The notes: a model not told the origin generated them from the sequence alone. Positions 7,917-15,173 are shown, numbered from the stretch's first letter. The stretch: 64,000 nt of DNA from Anaerolineales bacterium (GCA_015075405.1 JABTUK010000001.1:1922001-1986000), one strand, 5' to 3'. A program made the numbers and translations.

Positions 7917-8846
7917 TTATCGAGCGCGTTTAATGATGAGCGCCCAGTTATCGGCCTGCTCGCTTTTTAGAAAAGCCCGCCAACCGGCGGCAGGTTCGAC
8001 TTCGCCGGACCAGGCGCGGGCAAAATCGGCCAGAGGAACTTTATCCATGCCCAGGGTTGAACCGGCTACCTGGACATACTTGCCACGAGTATTGATGCGA
8101 TCTACCAGCAGAAAATGCCCAAACGAATGGGTATAGTCGTCGGTCATGCGGAACTGGCCGGCCTCTTTTTTCACCCGAACCAGGATGATAATGACCGCTT
8201 TTTGGCGCAGGTGAGTGATGAGATCGGCGGTATTGTAGTTGTCGCCCTGTTCAATCTTTAATGGCTGGCCCAATTCGGCGCTGAGGGTGGTGGCGGTGTT
8301 GATCAGACCCGATTTGGAGATACCTTCGGCGTTAAAGCCATAGCTGACGGCAATATCGCGCAGGCGGGCATAGTCAACCTCAAGCCCCAACCCTTTGAAG
8401 GCCGCGTAGAGGGCTACCGGACCACAGGCATTGTTGGCGCCGGGGGGAAAAAAGGGTTCGGGGTAGTAAATCTGGTTGATGACCGGCACATCCAGCGCGC
8501 GCCGTCCCCCCGAAAAAATTTGGGGCAGGGTAATAAAAACCGGCTCACGGGTGGGGCGGGGTGTCGGTGTAAAGCCGACCGGAAAACCGCCGGCCGCCAG
8601 GGCGTTGGTGGCTGATGGCGTTGGCGGGACGGTGGCGGTGGCAGTCGGACGCGGGCCGGGACCGGGCCAGGGGGTTGGGGTAACAATAACTGTGGCTGCC
8701 ACTACCTGGGGCGTCGGCAGCGGCTCGGAGGCGGCCTGAGACTCGGCCCCGGTCAAAATATAGGAAATTCCCCCGGCAATAATTGTATCGAACACAATTA
8801 CGGCCAGTAAAAGATATCGCCATTGGCGCGCATTAAATCTGAGCAC
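7917..8846 (-). CDS. Secreted or membrane-anchored C39-like cysteine peptidase
   Basis: The 309-residue protein has an N-terminal membrane helix (YLLLAVIVFDTIIAGGISYIL), then a Pro/Thr-rich linker to about residue 115. The papain-like peptidase C39_2 domain follows: catalytic Cys in NNACGPVALYAAF (about residue 140), His in HSFGHFLLVD (about 242) and a downstream Asp in STLGMD. The peptidase would act outside the membrane. The substrate is unknown and no transporter or bacteriocin gene is adjacent, so a maturation role is not supported. Confidence 0.8.
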   Translation of the reverse strand: MLRFNARQWRYLLLAVIVFDTIIAGGISYILTGAESQAASEPLPTPQVVAATVIVTPTPWPGPGPRPTATATVPPTPSATNALAAGGFPVGFTPTPRPTREPVFITLPQIFSGGRRALDVPVINQIYYPEPFFPPGANNACGPVALYAAFKGLGLEVDYARLRDIAVSYGFNAEGISKSGLINTATTLSAELGQPLKIEQGDNYNTADLITHLRQKAVIIILVRVKKEAGQFRMTDDYTHSFGHFLLVDRINTRGKYVQVAGSTLGMDKVPLADFARAWSGEVEPAAGWRAFLKSEQADNWALIIKRAR

Positions 8847-8923
8847 AGTTTGACCCTCACAACCTTACATAATCTCAAATTTACCATAAGGTGAAGTTAG
8901 AGTCAACCTTTAAGTGAGGAAGA

Positions 8924-8994
8924 GAGGAAGAATTGGAAGGCTGGAAGGTTGATAATTTTCCTCCATCCTTCCAACCCTCCAATCTTCCAACCTC
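8924..8994. repeat. Direct-repeat hairpin (unit TTGGAAGG)
   Basis: The left arm is GAGGAAGAATTGGAAGGC plus TGGAAGG. The right arm is CCTTCCAACC, CTCCAATCTTCC and AACCTC. It lies between divergently transcribed genes (C39-like peptidase, small GTPase). Confidence 0.85.
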
Positions 8995-9045
8995 TTTTTC
9001 ATTGGGTCTAAAATGCTATATGAAATTGGGTGAAGATTGTGTAAT

Positions 9046-9630
9046 ATGAAGCGTAGAATAGATTTAACAAGTTTAACTGGGGAGAAATTCAGCGTGGTAG
9101 ATAATCTGGCTGTGGCGCTCTTTCATGTTAAAGTCATCCTGGCGGGTGATGGAACGGTGGGGAAAAGTTGCTTGCTGCGCCGCTATGTCTTTAATGATTT
9201 TGTCGAAAAACACAATATGACCATTGGCATGGACTCGCACACCAAGCTAACCAAGGTGCCGGGGTTGGGGCCGGTAAAGATTCACACCTGGGATTTGGCC
9301 GGTCAGCCGCAGTGGTCGGTGGTCCGCGAGAGCTTTTACCTGGGGTCGCACGCCATGGCCCTGGTTTTTGATGTCAATAATGTGGATACTATCAGACATT
9401 TGCCCGATTGGGTCAGAGAGTGCCGGGGCAAAGCGGGCGCGATTCCGGTGCTGGTGGTGGCAAATAAAACAGACCTACCTTATCGCGTGCCGGTAGATAA
9501 AATTGCCAAATGGGCCAGAGACAATAATTTTGAATTTATCGAAACCAGCCCTAAAACCGGCTACAATGTGAGCGCCATGTTTGAAAAGCTGGGCACGATG
9601 GGGGTTAACTATGCCCTCAAGAGCCGCTAG
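9046..9630 (+). CDS. Rab/Ras-like small GTPase
   Basis: A compact P-loop GTPase with every Ras-superfamily box in order: G1 GDGTVGKS (about residue 34), a switch I Thr in MTIGMDS, G3 WDLAGQ with the catalytic Gln kept, G4 NKTD and G5 ETSPK. About 195 residues long, it resembles the bacterial Rab-like group rather than Era, Der or MglA. There is no lipidation signal, and no MglB/roadblock gene is adjacent. The start is uncertain: ATG at 9046 has a poor Shine-Dalgarno, while an in-frame GTG at 9094 follows GGGGAG at good spacing and would remove 16 residues. The regulated process is unknown. Confidence 0.9.
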   Translation: MKRRIDLTSLTGEKFSVVDNLAVALFHVKVILAGDGTVGKSCLLRRYVFNDFVEKHNMTIGMDSHTKLTKVPGLGPVKIHTWDLAGQPQWSVVRESFYLGSHAMALVFDVNNVDTIRHLPDWVRECRGKAGAIPVLVVANKTDLPYRVPVDKIAKWARDNNFEFIETSPKTGYNVSAMFEKLGTMGVNYALKSR

Positions 9631-10591
9631 TCGCAGTCAAAACGTGGGCTAAGAGTTCCGGATCCACGTTACCGCCGGAAATGATAACCCCTACTTTGCG
9701 GCCCGCCGGCCCCACTTTCTTTTGAAAAACGGCGGCCGGGGCCACCGCCCCGGTCGGCTCGACTAGGATTTTCAACCGCAGCAGCATAAATTTCATGGCC
9801 TCGATCAGTTGGGCATCGCTGACCAGTAAAATTTCGGCCCCCATTTCTCGGACGACCGGAAAGGTAAGTTCGCCGGGCTGTTGGGTGCGCATGCCATCGG
9901 CAATCGTATCGGGCGGCGGAATTTTGACCCGCTCGTTGCGCTGGAACGACTGCCACCAATCATTGGATGCTTCCGTTTCAACCCCAAAAATTTGAATGGA
10001 CGGGGCCAGGGCTTTGGCCGCTGTAGCGCAGCCGCTGAGCAGACCCCCGCCGCCGACGGGCGTGACCAGGACATCTAAATCGGGCACGTCCTCTAAAAGT
10101 TCCAGCGCCGCCGTGCCCTGTCCGGCCATCACGTGCGGGTTATCGTAGGGGTGAACAAAGGTTAAGCCGCGCTCGCGGGCCACCCGGGCCGAAATCTCGG
10201 CCCGTTCTTGTTTTTGGCGGTCATAAAGGACAATCTCTGCGCCGTAGCCGCGCGTGGCGGCCAGTTTGCTGGCGGGGGCGTCGGTGGGCATGACAATCAC
10301 GGCGGAGATGCCCAGCAGCTTGGCAGCCAGGGCAATCCCCTGGGCGTGATTGCCGGAAGAATGTGTGACCACGCCCCTGGCCTTTTCTGCCTCGCTCAAG
10401 CGCGACAGGGCATTGTAGGCCCCGCGAAATTTAAAAGCGCCCATCCGCTGGAAATTTTCGCCCTTAAAGTAAACTTGGTAGCCGGTCAGCTCATTGACCG
10501 TGCGCGAGGTAAACACCGGGGTGCGATGGGCCACCCCCTTGAGTACCTGCGCCGCCGATTTTACATCCTCAAAAGAAATTGCCAGCGCCAT
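9617..10591 (-). CDS. Threonine/serine dehydratase (PLP fold-type II)
   Basis: The 324-residue enzyme belongs to the threonine ammonia-lyase/serine racemase family. The PLP lysine lies in MGAFKFRGA (about residue 54), the substrate loop is SSGNHAQG, the phosphate loop is GGGGL (about 185), and a pyridine-contacting Ser/Gly lies in ISGGNVD near the C terminus. It lacks the C-terminal ACT regulatory domain of biosynthetic IlvA, so a catabolic dehydratase or racemase is more likely. Its 3' end overlaps the convergent GTPase gene by 14 bases. Confidence 0.9.
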   Translation of the reverse strand: MALAISFEDVKSAAQVLKGVAHRTPVFTSRTVNELTGYQVYFKGENFQRMGAFKFRGAYNALSRLSEAEKARGVVTHSSGNHAQGIALAAKLLGISAVIVMPTDAPASKLAATRGYGAEIVLYDRQKQERAEISARVARERGLTFVHPYDNPHVMAGQGTAALELLEDVPDLDVLVTPVGGGGLLSGCATAAKALAPSIQIFGVETEASNDWWQSFQRNERVKIPPPDTIADGMRTQQPGELTFPVVREMGAEILLVSDAQLIEAMKFMLLRLKILVEPTGAVAPAAVFQKKVGPAGRKVGVIISGGNVDPELLAHVLTATSGS

Positions 10592-10594
10592 TTT

Positions 10595-11266
10595 TCATCC
10601 TTTGCCATTGACCGAAATATAGGAGAGGGTGTGAGACTGTCCACTGGGCATACGGGCGTCGGCGAGGTTGTCGGCAATAGGCACTTTGTAAAAAAGCATG
10701 GCCCGGCCAAAAGCCTCGAATTCGTGGGCAATGTACAACCCGTGAAGCTGGCCGATCATCCAGCGCATCGGCCGGTTCCGTTTTTCGATCATGAAGTTAG
10801 ATGACTTCAAGCCGATTGCGCCAGCCCAGCCAAACATATACCGCACCAGTTCTGGCCCCACCCCGTGCCGCATGTAGTCGCGCCGGACGCCCAAAAAAAC
10901 CACATCACACTCGCCATCGGGGCTGTGAGTCTGGTCGGCATAGCTCCAGCCCTGCACGATATACTTAACAATTTTGGGCTGGCGCAGAATTGACAGCGCC
11001 ACCGGAACCGCTACCCGCCACAGGTAACGCGTTTTAAATTCCGAGAAAAATTTGGCGCTCGAGATGGCAATAGCAGCATGGGCCACCAGCAGGTCATCCT
11101 CAAACACACCGATGCCTTCGGCCCACCTGGAAACATAGAAAGCCCGGTAAAACTCGATTAAAAAGTGGCGGCCCAACAGGGTTAGGGTGGTGCCCGGCTG
11201 GCCTTCGATGTGAATATCAGCGGCGGCTTCGGCATCGGCCGGCTGCAAATAACGAAACTCAATCAT
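10595..11266 (-). CDS. GNAT-family N-acetyltransferase
   Basis: The acetyl-CoA loop is recognisable in VRRDYMRHGVGPELVRYMF (about residues 130-150), with an N-terminal strand (MIEFRYLQPADAEAAADIH) typical of GNAT proteins. I start at ATG 11266, nine bases after GGAG; an upstream extension of 24 residues has no family likeness. It lies three bases upstream of the dehydratase gene on the same strand and is probably co-transcribed. The acceptor substrate cannot be inferred. Confidence 0.75.
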   Translation of the reverse strand: MIEFRYLQPADAEAAADIHIEGQPGTTLTLLGRHFLIEFYRAFYVSRWAEGIGVFEDDLLVAHAAIAISSAKFFSEFKTRYLWRVAVPVALSILRQPKIVKYIVQGWSYADQTHSPDGECDVVFLGVRRDYMRHGVGPELVRYMFGWAGAIGLKSSNFMIEKRNRPMRWMIGQLHGLYIAHEFEAFGRAMLFYKVPIADNLADARMPSGQSHTLSYISVNGKG

Positions 11267-11342
11267 CCTGACAAACTCCACTTCCACTACAGGTAAACAG
11301 CGGTTTGTCAGTATACTCTGATGCGAGAGGCTTGACAAAAGT

Positions 11343-11440
11343 TAGAAGGAGGGAAGAGGGAGGATTGAGGATAGAAGATAGAGGATAGAGGATCGGTTCT
11401 TTACGAAATGCTATCTTCTATCTACCATCTACTATCTTCT
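11343..11440. repeat. Direct-repeat hairpin (unit GATAGAG/GATAGAA)
   Basis: The left arm repeats AGGATAGAAGATAGAGGATA. The right arm reads TATCTTCTATCTACCATCTA and CTATCTTCTTTCTTCC. It lies upstream of the GNAT gene and downstream of the intergenic palindrome at 11471. Confidence 0.85.
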
Positions 11441-11470
11441 TTCTTCCCCCCCTGGCGGGTTAGCGTAGAG

Positions 11471-11491
11471 TTGACGTAGAGTGTACGTCAA
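11471..11491. promoter_or_regulatory. Operator-like perfect palindrome
   Basis: TTGACGTA, five bases (GAGTG), TACGTCAA: perfect 8-bp arms with a half-site spacing typical of dimeric regulators. The same half-site TACGTCAA occurs at the antitoxin promoter (13955-13962). Confidence 0.6.
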
Positions 11492-11518
11492 GTGGAGAGG
11501 GTTAAAAACGGGTACACT

Positions 11519-11618
11519 ACAGCCACAAAAGGGTTAAGCTCCTGAGCGAGCTAATCCAAAAGCAACCTCTTCTCCTCCTTTTTGAAAGACTCGGTGAGGG
11601 CACACCGGGTCTTTTATT
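11519..11618 (+). ncRNA. Candidate intergenic small RNA with anti-Shine-Dalgarno segment
   Basis: A weak -10 (TACACT, 11513-11518) is followed by a short hairpin (AGCTC...GAGCT, 11537-11552). A pyrimidine-rich single-stranded stretch follows with CTTCTCCTCCTTTTT (about 11570-11583). It ends in a good intrinsic terminator (AAAGACTCGGTG / CACCGGGTCTTTT, 11585-11616). No reading frame is present and no plus-strand gene lies upstream for the terminator to serve, so a free-standing small RNA is plausible. The promoter is not convincing. Confidence 0.4.
11585..11618 (+). terminator. Intrinsic terminator
   Basis: Stem AAAGACTCGGTG / CACCGGGTCTTT with one G-T wobble, followed by TATTTT. It has no protein-coding gene on its strand and is listed with the candidate small RNA. 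Confidence 0.75.
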
Positions 11619-11628
11619 TTGCCTCTTT

Positions 11629-11751
11629 GTAACTGCTCAGCCATGTCATTTCGACCGCAGGGAGAAATCCTCTACGACCTTACTTTTACGAGTTGCGCCC
11701 TGGGGATTTCCCGACCTTCGGTCTCGAAATGACATGACCCTGAGTAGTAAC
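11629..11751. repeat. MITE-like palindromic element, family B copy 1
   Basis: The ends are inverted: GTAACTGCTCAGCCATGTCA / TGACATGACCCTGAGTAGTA. The inner arms are TTTCGACCGCAGGGAGAAAT / ATTTCCCGACCTTCGG. The centre (CCTTACTTTTA...TTGCGCCC) is shared with copy 2 at 15174. It lies just beyond the 3' end of the lipoprotein gene. Confidence 0.9.
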
Positions 11752-11759
11752 GTCTCTTT

Positions 11760-12776
11760 TTATTCTGGTCCCAAATCGGTCACGCTGACCGTATCAATCA
11801 CGGTTTTGCCGCCCTGGTCGGCCATGGGGTGGAAGCCTTTGATAAAAATGGTCATGCTTTCGCCGGTAGCGGTGATGGTTTCTTCGGTGGGGTTCCAGGT
11901 ATCCTCAGCGGTGTTATCCCAGGGGAACCATTGGACGGCGCCGGAAGTCCAATCGCCGCCGCCGGTCAAATCAAGGCCCAAAGCCATTTGGACCGGCGCA
12001 ATGCTGCGGTCATTCTTGGCATGGGCTACTACCTGGTAGCGGTGGCCTACTTTGGTGGGGATGGTCCGCAGCACCCCGGAGTTGGCCGCAATAAAATCGA
12101 AGGTCATCTCCTGTGATTTGAGGCCGGAGAAAACGTTGGGTTGGTACAGGTTTTCGTTCATGCACGAGGAGCCATACGGCCCGTTCTCGACAAAAGCCGT
12201 CCAGCCGGCGGCTACCCTGGCCCCAGGGCAGGGTTCGCCGTAGGGGTTGGGCCAGGGGATAAACTCTGTTTCAAAATCCCAGTCGCCGCCTTGCAGCGGC
12301 GGGTCCGGCTCGACCACCGGTTTGGGTTTGGTTGGGGGCGCAGCCGCGACTTCTTGAGTCAGCGCCAGGGTGGGGGTAAGTTCCAGAGTCGGGGTGATGA
12401 GTTGGATGGGCGTGGAGGTGTCAGGTGGGGGAGGGGGTAGGGTAGGGGTGGCGTTGAGATCAGGCGTATCGGTGGGGGCGCTGCCGAGCGGCAGCACAAC
12501 TTCCGGCTCGGTTTGGGCCGGGGCGCTGGTGGCTAACTGCGGGTTGAGGGTAGGGGTCGCGGTTTGCACTTCAAAACTGGCCGGCCGCCCGACCGGGATA
12601 GCGGTGCCGCCTGAGCCGCCGATAACACAGGCGAGAGAAGGTAGCAGAGTAGCAAGGAGCAGGGTAGCAAGGAGCAGGGTAGCAGGTTGCAAGGTAACAG
12701 GTAGCAGAGTAGGAGGTTGCTGGCGATAGGTTACTGATAATGAGTCTGTTTGACGAGAATTTTTGTCAAAGTTCAT
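11760..12776 (-). CDS. Lipoprotein with Pro/Thr linker and jelly-roll-like C-terminal domain (paralogue 1)
   Basis: This 338-residue protein has an unusually long N terminus: about 20 polar residues, then a Leu/Ala/Thr segment ending in the lipobox LPSLAC (Cys about 50). Residues about 55-165 are a Pro/Thr-rich spacer. The C-terminal 170 residues (from GGDWDFETEF to VSVTDLGPE) look like a carbohydrate-binding-type beta sandwich and are homologous to the C terminus of the upstream neighbour. The hydrophobic core of the signal peptide is encoded by a tandem repeat (12640-12724). It follows the paralogue by 7 bases. Binding target unknown. Confidence 0.75.
   Translation of the reverse strand: MNFDKNSRQTDSLSVTYRQQPPTLLPVTLQPATLLLATLLLATLLPSLACVIGGSGGTAIPVGRPASFEVQTATPTLNPQLATSAPAQTEPEVVLPLGSAPTDTPDLNATPTLPPPPPDTSTPIQLITPTLELTPTLALTQEVAAAPPTKPKPVVEPDPPLQGGDWDFETEFIPWPNPYGEPCPGARVAAGWTAFVENGPYGSSCMNENLYQPNVFSGLKSQEMTFDFIAANSGVLRTIPTKVGHRYQVVAHAKNDRSIAPVQMALGLDLTGGGDWTSGAVQWFPWDNTAEDTWNPTEETITATGESMTIFIKGFHPMADQGGKTVIDTVSVTDLGPE
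12640..12724. repeat. Degenerate tandem repeat encoding a signal-peptide core
   Basis: Units of GTAGCAAGGAGCAGG and shorter variants (GTAGCAGGTTGC, GTAACAGG) repeat about seven times. In the minus-strand frame they encode the repeated peptide TLLLATLLLATLL. Confidence 0.85.
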
Positions 12777-12783
12777 TTCAAAA

Positions 12784-13704
12784 TCACTCCGGTCCCAGAT
12801 CGGTGATGCTAATGGAATCGAGGCGCAAGGTTCCGCCCGGCTCCGGGTAGGGATGGGACCCTTTGATAAAAATGGTCAGGCTTTCACCGGCGGCGGTGAT
12901 GGTTTCTTCGGTTTTGGCCCAGGCGTCGTCTTTGTCTTCATCCCAGGGAAACCATTGCACGCCGGGGGCTTGCCAGTCGCTCCCACCGCCGGGGTCCAGG
13001 CCGAGGGCCATTTCTAATTTGGCCGGGCTGAACTCGCGTTTCATAAAGGCCGACACGCTGTAACGGTGGCCCGGCGTGGTTGGCGTGGATTTAAAAATGC
13101 CCGCCTGAACGCCGACGTAGGCAAAGGTGATCTCCTGGGCGCTCTCGCCGCTGTTGACATTGCCTTTCCAGACGGTTTGGTTAAAACAGGAAGAGCCGAA
13201 TTGGTCGCGGGTGGTGAAGGCGGTCCAGCCGTTGGCCAGGCCGGAGCCGGGACAGCGGTCGCCGTAGGGATTGCCCCACTCAGTAAAACCTTCTTCAAAG
13301 TCCCAGGCCCCACCCTGAATCGGAACAGCAGTCGGCGCAGCGGGGGCGGGGGTAGGGGTGTCGGCGGGGACAGCCTGGACCGCCGCTATTTCCGGTTCGG
13401 GTGGCGAGGTAGGCGGCGGGGCCGGCGGGGCGGCTTCTTGCGTGGTGGTGGGCGTCAGGGTTGTGGTGAGGGTCAAGGTCGCGGTCAGGGTAGGGGTGGC
13501 GTTGGGGTCGGGGGTGTCGGTGGGCGCGCCGCTCAAGCCCAGCACCGGGGTAAAGGTCGGCGTGGCGGTCTGGATGTCAAAAGCCAGTTGTTCCAGGGTT
13601 GGGGCCGGCTGAGGGGTTTGTTTGGCCAGGCCGCAAGCCAGCAGCGGCAGGAACAGCAAAAGGGCTGCTCGCCGCCAAATATGTGAATTTTTGCCAAGCA
13701 CCAA
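12784..13704 (-). CDS. Lipoprotein with Pro/Thr linker and jelly-roll-like C-terminal domain (paralogue 2)
   Basis: The 306-residue lipoprotein has a normal signal peptide (AALLLFLPLLAC, lipobox Cys about residue 24), a 110-residue Pro/Thr/Ala-rich spacer and the same C-terminal domain as its downstream paralogue. Shared landmarks are GGxWDFE, NPYGxxCPG, GWTAF, VQWFPWD, EETITA and GESxTIFIKG. The start is GTG at 13704, eight bases after AGGAG. The upstream leader contains a direct-repeat hairpin and a terminator-like stem. The two genes are a tandem duplication; the protein probably displays a ligand-binding domain outside the membrane. Confidence 0.78.
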   Translation of the reverse strand: MVLGKNSHIWRRAALLLFLPLLACGLAKQTPQPAPTLEQLAFDIQTATPTFTPVLGLSGAPTDTPDPNATPTLTATLTLTTTLTPTTTQEAAPPAPPPTSPPEPEIAAVQAVPADTPTPAPAAPTAVPIQGGAWDFEEGFTEWGNPYGDRCPGSGLANGWTAFTTRDQFGSSCFNQTVWKGNVNSGESAQEITFAYVGVQAGIFKSTPTTPGHRYSVSAFMKREFSPAKLEMALGLDPGGGSDWQAPGVQWFPWDEDKDDAWAKTEETITAAGESLTIFIKGSHPYPEPGGTLRLDSISITDLGPE

Positions 13705-13720
13705 ATGATCTCCTGAAAAA

Positions 13721-13790
13721 TAGTAATCAGTGGTCCGTGATCAGTGCTCACTGACTACTGTTCACTGATTACTGTTCACTGATTACTGAC
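13721..13790. repeat. Direct-repeat hairpin (unit TAATCAGT)
   Basis: The left arm TAGTAATCAGTGG, TGATCAGTG faces right-arm repeats of TTCACTGATTACTG. It uses the same unit family as the hairpin inside the valS T-box. It lies in the leader of the lipoprotein pair. Confidence 0.85.
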
Positions 13791-13823
13791 TTTAATGTTC
13801 CCGGCTCGAATTATAGCCAGAGA

Positions 13824-13860
13824 CAAAAAAATGGCGAGTTTCATGAATGATACTCGCCAT
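13824..13860 (-). terminator. Terminator or attenuator in the lipoprotein leader
   Basis: On the minus strand ATGGCGAGT and ACTCGCCAT form a perfect 9-bp stem with a 12-base loop, followed by seven T. It lies between a good minus-strand promoter and the lipoprotein genes, so it could attenuate them or end a short RNA of about 80 bases. A 22-codon frame with AAGGA eight bases upstream starts at the stem. Confidence 0.6.
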
Positions 13861-13911
13861 GGGGAGAATCCTTTTGGGTTGTTATGCAAATAGCTCTCAG
13901 ACGGGTGGGGG

Positions 13912-13940
13912 AATATATTTTTCCTTTGACAGACGTACAA
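13912..13940 (-). promoter_or_regulatory. Promoter reading toward the lipoprotein pair
   Basis: On the minus strand TTGTAC (13935-13940), 17 bases, TATATT (13912-13917). It overlaps the divergent antitoxin promoter, so one regulator could control both directions. Confidence 0.6.
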
Positions 13941-13962
13941 TTTTGGTTAAAATATACGTCAA
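13926..13962 (+). promoter_or_regulatory. Antitoxin promoter with overlapping inverted repeat
   Basis: TTGACA (13926-13931), 16 bases, TAAAAT (13948-13953), about 30 bases ahead of the antitoxin ATG. An inverted repeat GACGTA / TACGTC (13932-13937, 13955-13960) brackets the -10 box, as expected for an operator autoregulated by the toxin-antitoxin complex. Confidence 0.7.
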
Positions 13963-13991
13963 AAGAACTTTGGATAAAGTGAGTGAAACCG

Positions 13992-14228
13992 ATGGAAAAA
14001 ACAAAACTAACCCTGCGTATTGAAAAACCAATTATAGAGTCGGCCAAAGATTATGCTCAATTTCACCAAACCACGCTCTCGCGGCTGGTAGCCGAGTTTT
14101 TACGCTCGCTCAAAACAAGCGGGACAACGCCCCAAACCCCCATTTTAGAATCGCTCAGCGGTATTCTCCCGGCGGATGTTTCATTAGATGAACATCACGT
14201 TTACCTTGAGGACAAGTATGGCCGCTAA
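13992..14228 (+). CDS. Antitoxin, ribbon-helix-helix-like (VapB-type)
   Basis: The 78-residue protein (MEKTKLTLRIEKPIIESAKD, then FHQTTLSRLVAEFL) matches the DUF6364-like antitoxins with a ribbon-helix-helix DNA-binding fold: a short strand, then two helices. The ATG at 13992 follows GTGAG at good spacing; an upstream GTG would add three residues. Its 3' end overlaps the PIN toxin start by 11 bases, so the pair should be translationally coupled. It probably binds the palindrome in its own promoter. Confidence 0.82.
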   Translation: MEKTKLTLRIEKPIIESAKDYAQFHQTTLSRLVAEFLRSLKTSGTTPQTPILESLSGILPADVSLDEHHVYLEDKYGR

Positions 14229-14646
14229 ACTTCGTGTTTTGGTTGATGCCAACGTTGCCCTGGATGTTTTAGCCAAAAGAGAACCCCACTATCAGAGTGC
14301 GGCCGAAGTCTGGGCGCTGGCGGAAATGGGCGAGATTGAAGGATTCCTGGCGGCCCATTCGGTCACAACCCTGCATTATCTGCTGGCTAAACATCTGGAT
14401 TACCAACAAGCCAACCTGACGATGACTAGGTTGTTGCAAGTTTTTCAGGTGGCCGCCGTTGACCAGGCGGTAATTTTGAAGGCCCTGGCCCTAAGTTGGA
14501 AAGATTTTGAAGACGCTGTGCAGATGGCCGCTGCTTTAAACGCACAGGTAAATTATTTGGTCACCCGCAATCCCAAAGATTTTAAGGGTGAGTTAGTCCC
14601 GGTTTTGCAACCCGGCGGTCTGCTGGCTTTGTTTTCAGCCTCCTGA
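14218..14646 (+). CDS. PIN-domain ribonuclease toxin (VapC-type)
   Basis: The 142-residue PIN domain has the expected acidic active-site pattern: Asp in LVDANVALD (about residues 9 and 15), Glu in AAEVW (about 31), Asp in WKDFEDAVQM (about 100-103), and NPKDF near the C terminus. VapC toxins cleave tRNA or rRNA. The ATG at 14218 has GAGG eight bases upstream and lies inside the antitoxin gene. It forms a type II toxin-antitoxin module with its neighbour. Confidence 0.88.
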   Translation: MAAKLRVLVDANVALDVLAKREPHYQSAAEVWALAEMGEIEGFLAAHSVTTLHYLLAKHLDYQQANLTMTRLLQVFQVAAVDQAVILKALALSWKDFEDAVQMAAALNAQVNYLVTRNPKDFKGELVPVLQPGGLLALFSAS

Positions 14647-14756
14647 CCTCAAAGCCCCTCTTCGACTGCTGTCAGCAGACGGCAGTTTGGGCATTTGTTC
14701 TATTTCCACCGCGCCGACCCGTGCCCGCCAAAAGCCAACTTCTTTTGCGCCTCGAT

Positions 14757-15130
14757 TTATGACTCATACACCTTTTGAGTCTCCTCTCGAGCAGCGTCTT
14801 CTTTTTCTTCACGTTGCCCACTATCACCCATCGCCTGCAAAATCAAATCGCGGACTTCCGGGGGCGAGTCGGTGATGACGAGTAGATCGAGATCGGCGGG
14901 GGAAATCTTGCCGCCGGCCAGCAGACGCGCCGTTTCGACGGCGGCCTGATAGAGCGGATCGTCCGGTTCGGTGCGGGCCGAACCAAAAATGCTCACCGCC
15001 GGCCCCAATTCAGCCAGCGTATCAAAGCCATGCACAAACTCGCCCTGGATGCGTAGCACCCGCCAGGGGTCGGTCCCGGCAATAATTTGCGGTGAGGCTG
15101 GAGCCTGGGTAAAATAAACTGGCTTCAAAG
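14757..15130 (-). pseudogene. LOG-family nucleotide-binding protein with large internal deletion
   Basis: The N-terminal part (DPWRVLRIQGEFVHGFDTL, then GPAVSIFGSARTEPDDPLYQ) is typical of TIGR00730/LOG-family proteins. It runs through ARLLA directly into GGKISPADLDLLVITDSPPE, which is the C-terminal end of the same family. The intervening core, which normally carries GGGxGIM and PGGxGTxxE, is missing: roughly 140 residues deleted in frame. The active site is therefore gone and the product is unlikely to be functional. No clear start exists, because the frame runs back into a palindromic element at 15174. The remaining frame is intact to a TGA/TAA stop at 14757. Confidence 0.8.
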
Positions 15131-15140
15131 ATGGCAAATT

Positions 15141-15171
15141 CAGACCGCGTCGAGCAGACGCGGTCTTTGGT
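15141..15171 (+). terminator. GC-rich hairpin, terminator-like
   Basis: AGACCGCGTC, five bases, GACGCGGTCT, then TTGGTTT on the plus strand. It lies between the broken LOG gene and family B copy 2. Confidence 0.55.
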
Positions 15172-15173
15172 TT

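Noticed and set aside
13066..13686. Plus-strand frame of 206 codons, Gly/Arg-rich
   Set aside because: It is antisense to the lipoprotein linker; the Gly/Arg composition is what a Pro/Thr-rich linker gives on the other strand.
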